DNA of 64,000 bases from Simmondsia chinensis (taxonomy: Eukaryota; Streptophyta; Magnoliopsida; Caryophyllales; Simmondsiaceae): assembly GCA_018398585.1 (NCBI GenBank), contig JAGTTD010000001.1, forward strand, positions 560,501 through 624,500, written 5' to 3'. Shown here one piece after another: positions 1-16,445 of this stretch. How positions within the stretch are numbered: the stretch's first letter is position 1; each line of letters opens with the position of its first letter. The position numbers were made by a program, and so were the translations under genes. The notes beneath the pieces were generated by a model. The model saw only the letters and a program-made list of their open reading frames with translations. It did not search any database and was not told the DNA's origin.

Positions 1-988
1 AAGAATATGGGTTCTAAAATGCCCATGAAAATATTGTTTAAATAAAATAAAAAATAGAAATGTGGGTTGCCAGTGTGACTTCTTTCTTTCTTATATGAGA
101 TAAATATAAATATAAATATCAAGTTGAGAATTGATAGTGGGATAGTTAAAAAACTGCACTAAAAATGTGCCATAAAATTGATAGTGGTTAACATTGTTGA
201 GATTCCACATGTGAGCCTAATAATTAGAATCCCACATTAGAATTGTGAGAGAGAAGAGATTACCTTCTAAGCCTAGTGAGTTACTCCACCTATTGTCAAT
301 TAGTTTTAGGATGGAACCCCACTTGGGCTTATATGTGGATTTCATGTATTCCAACTCCAATGAAATTTAACAAACATAACAGCTAAATCTCTACAGGTGT
401 AGGGATGGGTGTTTTTTAAGCGTTAAGGATACGGTACTCCTAAATAAGAGTATAGATAGATTATAAACCCTACTTAAGCTTCGAAGAGGGCAATGTAGCC
501 ATTCTTCCTGGTTTTAACCGTATCAAATATTCACGAAAATAATTTAAATCGTGCATCGCACGGGCAACACCTAGTAACATACAATATACAATATAAATAT
601 AAAGGACAAACGTTGCTTTGACACTTACCTTGGCACAATGCAATCAGAGATCGTAAATTGTAGGAAACAAATCGATATATGGAACTTGAGAATTTTTTGT
701 GGCTTGAGGATAATAAAATGTCCAAAAAATCGAAATCAAAGTTCTATAGAAGTCATGAACTAAAATGGAAGGGTGCGAAAGGGGATGAAGGTATGGTAAG
801 TTGTTGTGAATGTAAGAAAGGAATAAATGGGACAAAATGTGGGGAGAGGAGTTCATTTGGGTTGAACATGGGCGATTAAAAACTGCCAATTACATTACTT
901 AATGCAGTAACAATTTCTAATTTAATTAATTAACCATCAACTAAATATTTAGAAATTAAGATTGTATATTTACTGAATTTTAAGATAT

Positions 989-1210
989 AGTATAGATTAT
1001 ACTATTATTTTCACTTTTCCTTTTTTTGTGATCAAAGAAGTCCGAGGCAAGATTAATCATTCCGATCAGCTAAAACAGCGGCCAAAACTAAGGGAGGGGG
1101 CTCAGCCACCCAATCCCGCATACAAACACCAATACTGTGTAAACGAACGATTCCATGTGCAAATATCAGTATAGATTATAATATTATTTTCACTTTTCCT
1201 TTTTTGTGAT
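989..1210. repeat. ~43-bp direct repeats flanking a 135-bp insert
   Basis: The segment beginning AGTATAGATTATA and ending CTTTTTTGTGAT occurs at 989-1032 and again at 1168-1210 with only a few differences. The 135 bp between them is clearly less AT-rich than its surroundings. This is either a small tandem duplication or a short retroposed insert with an unusually long target duplication. I do not recognise the insert. Confidence 0.6.
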
Positions 1211-1754
1211 AAAAAAAAAAAAAACTAATTCAATATTAAATTTTATAATTCAATAATGTTGTACTATGTTTAGTTTTCATTATGTGAGGGTTTTTTGAAC
1301 AACATAAAAAGATGGGGAAACAACAAAGATGAAAGGACAATATAAGTATGTGGTGTGAATTAACGCAGTGCAATTTTTTGTTTTTTCCAATTACAAACGT
1401 AAGAGGAAAGAGACACGAAAACAACATAGGATATTCATGATGTGGACTAATTTAGTAATAAGGCACAGTTAAATTTAATGTGCTTATTTGATTATTTGCA
1501 CCAAAATATTTAAATAAATTTTTTGTTTGACTATTTATTATTTAGATACTCGTTAAAATTTTAAAATATGCTAAGATGGTGAATATTAACGAGAATATAA
1601 CAAGTCATTTGATGCTTTCAACTAAACTTTAACGAGTAATTTTTGTTGTCATTTGATTTTTTTAAACAAAAATTTGACAAGTATGTTCATTTTTGTACCT
1701 GTTAAATTTTTGGATTGAAAACAACAATAAAAATTCAACAGAATTTTAATATAT

Positions 1755-1832
1755 AAATTTATATTTTAACTATTTATTAATTAAATATCTGTTAAAAGAT
1801 ATCTAATTAATAAATAGTCAAAGTATAAATTT
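1755..1832. repeat. Foldback hairpin, MITE-like remnant
   Basis: Arms at 1755-1789 and 1798-1832 are inverted copies of each other, about 35 bp with roughly four mismatches, around an 8-nt loop. Pairing continues outward more weakly. A related but diverged motif (CTATTTATTATTTAGATAC) lies near 1530, suggesting a decayed larger inverted-repeat element. No target duplication was identified. Confidence 0.5.
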
Positions 1833-2578
1833 GTAATATAAAATTATTTCATACAAATAATTTAAATTTAAAAAAATAAACTCTCTCATTTAAATTATTT
1901 TATATAATATAATTAAATAATTTTTAAAAAAAATAATTAATACCCTCTCTCCCTCCCTCCCTCCCTCTCCACACCGCAGCACTGGATCCTTGCCCATGTT
2001 AGGGCTAGCCACACACCAGAATCCTAAATCAAAATAGCAAGTGTACACCAAATTTACATAGTTTGACTAAATCCTTCATCCACAAAGGGAGCATAATAAT
2101 TTCACTATTTTAAGAATAATACAGAATACAACTTTGGATGGTTCACATAATTCACACAGTCCATACATATATATATATAGCCATGCACTGGACCGTAGTA
2201 TGCTATGAGCCTAAATCGGATTGGCCCAATTCTCTATTTCATAGAAATGTCCAATTAAAGCCAGACTTCGTATATAAGCCTAACATACATTAAGGACGAT
2301 CTGTGTCTTTCATAGAAAATTTTAATAAAATGTGTTTAAGGAGGATCTGTTTTCCATTTGTTCAAGAAAAATGAGGAAACATTTACCTTCATGGAGGAGA
2401 AAACATTTTTTAGTGTAATCTCACTTTGTATGTTTTATTTATACCTCAACTTGGCCAAATATGAATTTCATACAAATTTATAAAATAATACCATCTTTTA
2501 ACTAAGAAGACAAAAGTTTTCAAGAAAAAAAAATATTTTTAATTGAAGATACTTTATGGGGGAGAATTTTTTCGTTGA

Positions 2579-2970
<392 letters not shown>

Positions 2971-4205
2971 TGGACTCTTTTAATATCCATGTCGTTGTCT
3001 ATGTTGAAAACTTCACATATTGAATGGTTTTAAAATCAAAAGATAGAAAGAGATCAATATATATTCACTTAATTCCAACTAGTTTTGAAATAACATCAAA
3101 TTTTTTTTTTTTTTTTTCCGAACCAAGAGATAAAACCTCATTTAGGCTATACGGCAACCTCATATATATCAATTTCATACATCAAGCCTAAGAACCAGCT
3201 TCAAATTGTACGTTGGATAAGAGTGTAAATGAGTCAAATCAGCTTGACCAGTTAAACAAGCCTAAAAGATCCAGTACTTAGCTGGATGCTCAGTATATAC
3301 ATTGCGCAGCTTAAGCCTTAATGAGTGTAAAACAGCATAGCTCACCAAGTTGGCTCAAGCTTAGTCAAGTTTAAACCAAGCAAAATGTTGCTGAGCTGCA
3401 TCTCATACTCGAAATATGATACAATACTTAGTTCTAGTGGCCTTTTCACCATGCCATGTGGGTAAGGCTAGCACAAAGATTCGTTATGGACAAGATACAA
3501 CAGATCCAATGCCTCAAGGACTCCCTCACAAGTGGGGTCTAGAAAGAGTGGATGTACGCAGCCTTACCCTTTCAGCGTGCAACCCTACCGAGAGGCTATT
3601 TCCGAGAACCCCCAACTTTATAGGGTTGGTAACACGAGAACTTTCTAAGAGGTCACCCACTCTGGTACTACTTTCGCCCAAGCACGCTTAAATTAGGAGT
3701 TCTAATAAGATCCAGTACTTGGTAAATGAACCCTTATGAACAAAATACAATACCAATATATAACGTTGCCAGCTTCTATCAGCAAAAGATACATCAACTA
3801 TGTTCACATGTTAATTTGATCATTAAATTTACACAAATAAATATATAGCACATTTATTATAATTGCTTCTTGCTTCTATAGTTCTGTTTTGTCCAAAAAA
3901 ATGCATGCTAGAAGACATGAAATCCGTATGGTCAAAACTCTACATGGTAATTTCATCATCATAGAAAGGAAAGAGAGACAAAAGCCAGAGTGCTTAAATC
4001 AAGTTGCAGAATTACAGTTCTAATCAAACACAAAGTAAATAATAACACTAGTCCACAAAGCCATAACAAATTATCCTCTTGAAAAATAACTGACAGAATG
4101 AAGAAGGGTGCTATTAACCGTCGCTAGCTCAAGAACATTACCTCAAAACCGTACCCAATAATTTCACTGACAAAATTCTTCCAGAACTCAAGACAAATGC
4201 AAACC
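2971..4205. other. Intergenic spacer between DAHPS fragment and RPS6
   Basis: No gene is seen. It contains one full-length 5S-headed SINE in reverse orientation (about 3488-3725) and otherwise AT-rich sequence. The last few hundred bases presumably include the RPS6 3' untranslated region, since RPS6 ends at 4206 on the minus strand. Confidence 0.6.
3488..3725 (-). mobile_element. 5S-rRNA-headed SINE, reverse orientation
   Basis: Read on the minus strand, 3725-3627 matches plant 5S rRNA from the ACTGGATC region through AAGTTTAAGCGTGCTTGGGC-like box A and GTGGGTGACCTC-like box C, to the CGTGTT near its 3' end. It continues (3626-3488) into a plant SINE-type 3' domain with AAGGCTGCGTACATCCAC, a GACCCCACTTGTG stem and CTTGAGGCATTGGATC, ending in a degraded TTG-rich tail. 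The head differs from plant 5S at a number of sites, so it is not a functional 5S gene. Confidence 0.75.
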
Positions 4206-7229
<3,024 letters not shown>

Positions 7230-7314
7230 CTTGAACGAGTGAGAGAGAGAGAGAGAAAGCAAGACGGCTAGGGCGAAGGAGAAATCTAGTCGCGCTCTAC
7301 TGCTCCTCTGCTAT

Positions 7315-7323
7315 CTAGGGTTT
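7315..7323 (-). promoter_or_regulatory. Telo-box (AAACCCTAG) at RPS6 5' end
   Basis: The minus strand reads AAACCCTAG at 7323-7315, about 90 nt upstream of the start codon. This motif is a known hallmark of plant ribosomal-protein and translation-factor promoters, where it works together with site II elements. It lies close to the expected transcription start, downstream of a TATA-like stretch at 7343-7352. Confidence 0.7.
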
Positions 7324-7342
7324 CCAATGAGCCCAAATGCGC

Positions 7343-7352
7343 TTATATATTT
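7343..7352 (-). promoter_or_regulatory. TATA-like element of RPS6
   Basis: The minus strand reads AAATATATAAGC across 7352-7341, about 115 nt upstream of the start codon, which places transcription start near the telo-box. Confidence 0.45.
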
Positions 7353-7385
7353 AAGGGGTTTTCTGGAATCTGTGGGGCTTTGTAA

Positions 7386-7436
7386 TGGGCCGCCTTTTTC
7401 TTTTCGTTTGTGTATTAGGCCCAGGCCCATGGCCCA
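7386..7436 (-). promoter_or_regulatory. Cluster of site II (TGGGCC) elements upstream of RPS6
   Basis: GGCCCA occurs at 7418-7423, 7424-7429 and 7431-7436, giving TGGGCC on the minus strand. A fourth copy in the other orientation (TGGGCC) is at 7386-7391, and a TGGGCT variant lies near 7330. TCP-bound site II motifs beside a telo-box are the usual architecture of plant ribosomal-protein promoters. Confidence 0.65.
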
Positions 7437-8102
7437 TGTTACTAAATACACGTAAATATTTATCACAAAACCCAATTAAAAAAGGACACTTCTAAATATG
7501 CGCTCCGAAGTTTATTTTTAGGAAAACCTTGCTTTTTTTATTCTATTATATTATATTATTGATTCCATGAATTTAATAACAAGAATCATAAGTATAAAAA
7601 ATATTTTCTTAGTTACGGTTAAATTGACTTCCTCTTAACAAAAAGGATAGATGGAAAACATTTTCAATAGTAAAATCAGCATAAAATAAAAAAAAAATTT
7701 ACTCTTAGAATCTACATTTTCATCATAACAGACAGAGCCTTAATTATATTTTCAATATCCCATGCATCGCTTATTCGCAGAGTATGGACCTATGGATTTG
7801 AGAAACTCGTTAGAAATTGCATATGCTGGCCCCAACTTTCCTATTTAGCCATCTTCCATCAACCGCAATATAGAAAACAAAAACCGCAATCCTATCATAA
7901 TATGCAAACGCTATGTTTATAACCATAATTTACATTTTAATAAAAGGAGCTTTTTATTTGGTTTTTAAATTTTTCTTAATTTTCTTTTTTTTTTTTTTAA
8001 TATGTAAAAGTCAATGACCCTTAAGGAATTCTTAATATATGTACCTTAAATGAAATACAAATTCTCAAATAAACAAATTAAAAAGTTATTTCTAAAATAA
8101 AG

Positions 8103-8487
8103 GGTTATTTACGTCAAAGGTCTCTATACTTTGTGCATTGTGTTAATTTAATTTTTGTACTTTTAATTGTATTAATTTAGTCCCTGTATGATTCAAAACG
8201 TGTCAATTTGGCCCTCGAAGAAAATTTTATGTTAAGTTTTTAATAAAATTTTTAATAGTTCGGCTACGAATTGGGTTAAACTGAGTAAACGAATGAATTT
8301 ATACTAAGTTACTTCCATCTAACATAATTTTGCTATTCAAAATTACGTAATTAACTAAACTTAAATTTGATTAAAGGATTAAATTGACATATTTTAAATT
8401 ATTTATAGAAAAAATTAATATAATTAAAAATATAAGAACTAAATTAATATAATGAGCAAAGTAGAAGGACTTTTGGCGGTACATAAC
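8103..8487. repeat. MITE-like inverted-repeat element (family A)
   Basis: The left end reads TTATTTACGTCAAAGGTCTC then TACTTTGTGCATTGTGTTAA. The reverse complement of the right end reads GTTATGTACCGCCAAAAGTC then TACTTTGCTCATTATATTAA. Imperfect terminal inverted repeats of about 45 bp flank an A/T-rich core without coding potential. A second diverged copy is at 38417-38762. Confidence 0.55.
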
Positions 8488-8842
8488 TCAAAAATAAAAT
8501 ATTAAAGTTATTTCTTAGCGAGTTCATGACATCATGTTGGAATAGACAAGGCCCAAGAGATCCGTCCAATGGGCCTAATGTAGCACCAGCCCAACAAAAA
8601 AAAAAAAAAGAAGCCCGTACGAGTAAACTAACACGGGGAGAGCGTGATCCAGCGGCTGAAAGTACATCCCAGCCACAATCAAGATCGGACGGTCCATATT
8701 CACCCTTCCATCTTCAACGCATTTCCAGGCTGTACATCCCCAAAAAAGAGCCCCTCACGTTCCCCTAAAAACCCTCCCCCACTTCCTCTCCGCCATTGTT
8801 GCTGCTCCTTCAAATCCCTAACCCTAATTCCCCAATTCCCCC

Positions 8843-8843
8843 A

Positions 8844-8878
<35 letters not shown>

Positions 8879-8879
8879 G
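8843..8879 (+). repeat. (CT)n microsatellite in 14-3-3 5' leader
   Basis: A run of CT dinucleotides with one CTAT interruption ends 14 nt before the 14-3-3 start codon. Pyrimidine-rich leaders of this kind are common in highly expressed plant genes. Confidence 0.8.
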
Positions 8880-8892
8880 ATCAAGCTCAACA

Positions 8893-11967
<3,075 letters not shown>

Positions 11968-12180
11968 TAGGCCAGGCTACTGGCCCATCTATTTAGAGTG
12001 TGAGTTCTCCTTGCTTGTTTTTAAAAGGAGAACGTGCTTTGCCTCTGATTTTAGGTTATTTTGTTTGGATTTCTTTATTGCCTTGTTTGATTTTTCAATT
12101 TGGTAATGCCTATGAATGTTATGATTTAATGAAATTTGGAATCAGTGGACGGTTTTTTCTTCGTGGTATGAGTTTTGTTT

Positions 12181-12290
12181 AGGCACCTTGAAGGGATAAG
12201 GCTGCATACATCCCTCTTTCCCCCGGACCCTGCATATGTAAGAACCCTTGAGGTATTGGGTTGATTGTTGTTGCTGGTATTAGTTTTGTT
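12181..12290 (+). mobile_element. SINE 3' domain only (headless copy)
   Basis: Contains AAGGGATAAGGCTGCATAC, a CCCCGGACCCTGC stem and CCCTTGAGGTATTGGGTTG, ending in TTGTTGTTGC. It matches the tail module of the 5S-headed copies but has no 5S sequence before it. Confidence 0.6.
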
Positions 12291-12309
12291 TAGCTACTTT
12301 TTATATTTG

Positions 12310-12410
12310 ATGGAGATGCCATTTGTAGGGGTAAATCTACATACATCTCACGCTCTTCAAACCTTGCCTTGACAAGAGCCCCCTTGAGGCACGGAGTCTT
12401 GTTGGAGATG
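12310..12410 (+). mobile_element. SINE 3' domain only, diverged
   Basis: GGGGTAAATCTACATACATC, CTTGCCTTGACAAGAGCCCC and CTTGAGGCACGGAGTCTTG recapitulate the SINE 3' module with many substitutions. It is an older, headless copy directly after another one. Confidence 0.5.
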
Positions 12411-12639
12411 ACATGACTGGGGTGCTTATTTTGCAAGGCTTTTGCCAAACAGTTTTATATGAAATATACATATATGATTTAAATAGAAATTTTTCTGTGC
12501 CGTAAATGTAGATTGCCCTGTTGGTACTCTTAAAAAATATACAATCATAACTCTTACGGGATGTTGCTCTATTTGCCCTAAAATTCTTCTGAATTTTCAA
12601 ACTACAAATTTAGAAAATACCCTATAATTTATTGTAGGG

Positions 12640-12905
12640 TTCATTTACCAAACATTAATGCACCGGATCTCATTAGAACTTCGAAGTTAAGCGTGATTGG
12701 GCGAGAGTAGTACCAGGATGGGCGACCTCCTAGGAAGTACTCGTGTTGCCAACCCTATAAAGTTAGGAGCCCTCGGAAACAGTCTCTCGGTAGGGTTACA
12801 CTCTGAAGGGTATAAGGTTGCATACATCCATCCCTCTCAGACCCCGCTTATACGAGAGCCCTTAAAACACTGGGTCAGCTATTATTGTTGCTGCTGTATA
12901 ATTTA
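12640..12905 (+). mobile_element. 5S-rRNA-headed SINE, best-preserved copy
   Basis: From about 12643 to 12753 the sequence follows plant 5S rRNA almost end to end: TTAATGCACCGGATCTCATT, GAAGTTAAGCGTGATTGGGC (box A region), GAGAGTAGTACCAGGATGGG and CGACCTCCTAGGAAGTACTC (box C region), then GTGTTGC. It runs directly into the SINE 3' module: CCCTCGGAAACAGTCTCTCG, AAGGTTGCATACATCCATCC, AGACCCCGCTTATACG, then GAGCCCTTAAAACACTGGGT, closed by TTATTGTTGCTGCTG. The internal pol III promoter of 5S is largely preserved, so the head could in principle drive transcription. Confidence 0.8.
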
Positions 12906-13633
12906 TCGTGTAAAGTTTAATTTTTATGAAGCATAGGTTAAATACTTTTCCCAAGTATTTTTTGTAATAAGGTTTGCACTTATCTATTGACAATGTATTC
13001 TTATCTTTAAAAAGAGCAGTAATAACAATAATATGGTTTACCTGGGCATAGTAAAACAAGCCATTGTTTTCTTAAGGTTACAAAATCTAGCAATTATAAA
13101 CAATGATTATAATAAATTCTTAATCATACTCATTTTCAAATAAATCTTTTTTGAATCTTAATTTTAGTACTCTAATTTTTTTGTTATCAAAAATCTTTAT
13201 TCCCATTTTTGAGATACGCGATTCATTATCTATAGTATCGCCAGTATTTTACCCAAGGGTGCACAATTTGTCACAAGAATAAACTTATACCTGCTTGAAA
13301 CAAAGACAAGGTTGTCCGTTTTCGATTAGGAAGCAGTTTTTTATCCAAATAAGAAAAATAGAACCAAATTTGATTTGACCTATGCGATTGATGGATTGGG
13401 TCAGAATTTTATATTTCTTTGATACTTTTGGTTATTTTTTGGTTTTGATATGGTTTGGGTTTGTAGTGAGGTTGGATTGAGTGTAGATAATAATGTATAT
13501 ATTTTTTGGTATTAATGGAAATAACTTATTGCCCTTTGGCAAAAATTATTTTTTTAACATTCTTAATCCATTTCTCTCTTTCGTATGCTTTCATTTACGG
13601 TATCATACTACCAAAGATGGTACCAACACGTCG

Positions 13634-13850
13634 TCACCGGATCCCATTAGAATTTCGAAGTTAAGCGTGCTTGAGCGAGAACAGTATCAGGATGGGTGAC
13701 CTCCTGGGAAGCCCTCACCCTCAGGTTATGGACACTCGAAAACAGCCTCTCTTCAGGGATAATACCCTGAAGGGGAAAGGTTGTGTACATCCACCCTCCC
13801 AACCCTGCTTAGGCGGGAGCCCTTGAGGCACTGGGTACGTTGCTTTATAC
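13634..13850 (+). mobile_element. 5S-rRNA-headed SINE, second copy downstream of 14-3-3
   Basis: The head (13634-13712) matches 5S from CACCGGATCCCATTAGAA through AAGTTAAGCGTGCTTGAGC and GGATGGGTGACCTCCTGGGA. The tail (13713-13850) contains CGAAAACAGCCTCTCTTCAG, AAGGTTGTGTACATCCACCC, a CCCTGCTTAGGCGGG stem and CCTTGAGGCACTGGGTACG. The first ~25 nt of 5S are missing or diverged. Confidence 0.8.
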
Positions 13851-14164
13851 TACTTTCAAATTTTACGTATCAAACAATTGGAATTTACATTAAATTGCAC
13901 ATATTTCATGAGGTTTCTATTGGGCTCCTAGAAGACTTGAAAGTTGGAACAATAAACGAGCCATTAAAATTGATGTAGTGGTTAAACTATTCCCTCTAGG
14001 TCAGAAATCCAGGATTTACAAGTTATTCACCATATTGATGACCAAATTGGGTAAAAATTAAAAATTTACATACTAATTTTGTCATATAATAAATCATACG
14101 AGACTATTTGAAACAACGGAAAAAAAAAAGAGAGAGAGAGATCAAATTTGAGCATATTTAAAGG

Positions 14165-14295
14165 CATCAAGACAACAACAACAACAACAGATCCAATGCC
14201 TTAAGGGCTCCCACGTAAGTAGGTTCTGGAAGGGGTGAGATGTACGCAGCCTTATCCTTTCAAAATAATACCCTAACAAGAGGCTGTTTTCGAAT
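14165..14295 (-). mobile_element. SINE 3' domain, reverse orientation
   Basis: Starts with (CAA)n, the complement of the TTG tail, then CAGATCCAATGCCTTAAGGG, GCTCCCACGTAAGTAGG and GTACGCAGCCTTATCC, ending near the AAGAGGCTGTTTTCGAA block. No 5S head follows. Confidence 0.65.
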
Positions 14296-15484
14296 TTAAA
14301 AGTATCAAGAACCAAAAAAAGAAAGAAAAGTGCACTGTGGTATAAATGGGGTTACTATTCACAACCCCAAAAAGAGGAACAAAGCAATAAATAGAGGCCA
14401 CAAAAAAGCGAAACAAAGGGAACTGTACAATTATACAAACCCAATAAAAGCACTTCCAATATGACACCAAATACACCTTTTTCTCTTAATGCTACACTTC
14501 AAAATTGCTTTCGAGTCCCCCACAAAAGCAATCATATGCATAATTTTCCTCTCTATTTTTGGCCCCCTCTTTGTTCTTTTACCACACACTTCACCTTTAA
14601 CACTTGTTTTGCTTTGACTGAACCCACCAGAATTGGAATTATTGGGGTGACCACCGCCATGCCACCCCCCTGGACCATCCCTATTATTTCACCATGATTC
14701 CCCATTTTTGATACACAAAGCGGTTTGTTACTGTCATAGTAAAAATCGTTATTGGAAGACAAAATGATGTGGCTAAGGGGCTAACCATAAAACTGCTCTG
14801 ACAATAACCATTTTGTTTGACAATAACATTACCCTTCACAACACATATACATAATGCTTGAATCAATCAAAGACGCGAGGTATCTAGCTAGCTTATAATC
14901 TCTTGTTTACACGCACCACTCACTCGAAAATTTTTAGAGTTATTTAAATTTGATTGTCTATTCACCAGTTCAATGCTTATCTAGCGGTAAAATAATATCC
15001 AAAGTTACGGCCCTTCCGAATGCTCTCACCATTGCTAGCATGAAAAAAACCTGCCGAAGGGCTACACTGTGGCCTTGGTCCTGTGGTCCTTAATGTCTAG
15101 CTCAAATCCAGGCTACACTATGTGGTTGATGCATCGGGCAGAGTTACCCCTGTGAAGCTTTCCTAACATTGTTCACTATACCAAATCAAGCAAATACATT
15201 TCCCCACAATATCACAGCAAGAAATATATTCTATTGGCAGAAAAAAGAATGTAGCATGATAACAAAGATGACATTAGTATTTAAAATGCATAACTAAACC
15301 AATGATAAGAAGAGACATCCCAGATGCAGTCAAATACAAAAGATGGCATTGGAATAATTTTCTATGTTATGGTCTGTGAAAGTGAACTCCCACAAAAGTA
15401 CACAGAAAAGATGACAACCATAACCCAATGAGTATCTCACAGTATCCCACATGATAACATTTTAAAATGCTCTATGCATCCGTT

Positions 15485-15740
15485 GGTCCCCCGTCTTTTT
15501 TCTTATTTAAAATAGTTCTTAAGGTTTTATTTTATGAGAACATTGGTCCCTCATCTTTTTAGCTTTTGCCTAATTGCAGCTACTATATAAGAGACCAATT
15601 TTGTCATAAACTAACAATTAAGGACTATTTTGATAAAAGAAAAGATAAATGACTAATTTGATCAAACTTCCAAACATTACAGATTGTTTTCAACAAAGGA
15701 AAAGACAAAGGTTTGATATATCAATCATTAGATTGTTTTC
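15485..15740. repeat. MITE-like inverted-repeat element (family B)
   Basis: TTGGTCCC motifs on the left and GAGACCAATTTTGTCA plus GACTAATTTGATCAAAC on the right give the same foldback arrangement as the copy in 14-3-3 intron 1. Confidence 0.5.
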
Positions 15741-15864
15741 ATTAGGTTAAGAAGTTATTGACAAATGGAATGCAAACATACATTATAAATGCAATTACAC
15801 AAATTCAAACTCCAATGGAGAAAATCAGAGGAATATTTTAAGATTTTATATATGAATCAGCACA

Positions 15865-15970
15865 ATTACAACAACAACAACAAACCCAGTGCCTGCAAGG
15901 GCTCCCGCAAAAGCAGGGTTTGGGGGGGGGTACCCTGAAGAGAGGCTATTTCCGAGGACCCCTAGCCGGA
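15865..15970 (-). mobile_element. SINE 3' domain, reverse orientation
   Basis: Begins with an (ACA)n/(CAA)n run, then ACCCAGTGCCTGCAAGGGCT and CCCGCAAAAGCAGGG, then a G8 run in place of the usual GTACGCAGCC block, and GAGAGGCTATTTCCGAGGAC. It is headless. Confidence 0.6.
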
Positions 15971-16369
15971 GAGAATGGTCCGCTGCAGAGAGCAAGAAAC
16001 TCCAGATTTCAGCGCAGTTGGGCGAGCCTTAGGTGCTTCCATCTCACCATTGTAGGTTTTCCTGGACTCCATATCCAGAGATGGGAAGAAAGGAGTGCCA
16101 GGCAGAGTTAGGACTCAGCACAATTAATCCAACCTTTTTCTATAATTTCTTATTTAAAGCACATGAAAAAGAAGATTTCAGAGGAACCTAAAATGAGGGG
16201 TCACAACACGAGAAGACATGATTTCGCCATTAATATACTATTTTTCGGCAAACAGAACAAAGTAACATGTTCTACTAAATCCAATAAAAATGCTCTACTA
16301 AATCCATTCAAACTTTATCCTAAATGGATAGTACGCCGCAACTCCTGCTATGTCAAATGCAAGGTTTTT

Positions 16370-16445
16370 TTTTTTTTGGGGGGGGGGGAAGAAGGGGGGG
16401 TACGCAAGGGAGGCTGTGTCCGAGAAGTACCCCTCAGATCGATCC
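16370..16445 (-). mobile_element. Possible SINE fragment, reverse orientation
   Basis: After a poly(T)/poly(G) run, TACGCAAGGGAGGCTGTGTC then CGAGAAGTACCCC resembles part of the reversed SINE tail module. It is too short and diverged to be sure. Confidence 0.3.

Larger units (their letters stand above)
7437..8892. other. Spacer between divergent RPS6 and 14-3-3 genes
   Basis: The two genes point away from each other across about 1.66 kb, measured start codon to start codon. The spacer holds an AT-rich block, one MITE-like element (8103-8487), a TGGGCC site II motif near 8573, and the pyrimidine-rich 5' leader of the 14-3-3 gene with a (CT)n tract (8843-8879). Confidence 0.6.

Noticed and set aside
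12640..12755. Functional 5S rRNA gene
   Set aside because: Several substitutions are present, there is no 5S gene spacer or tandem array, and it runs without a break into a SINE 3' module.
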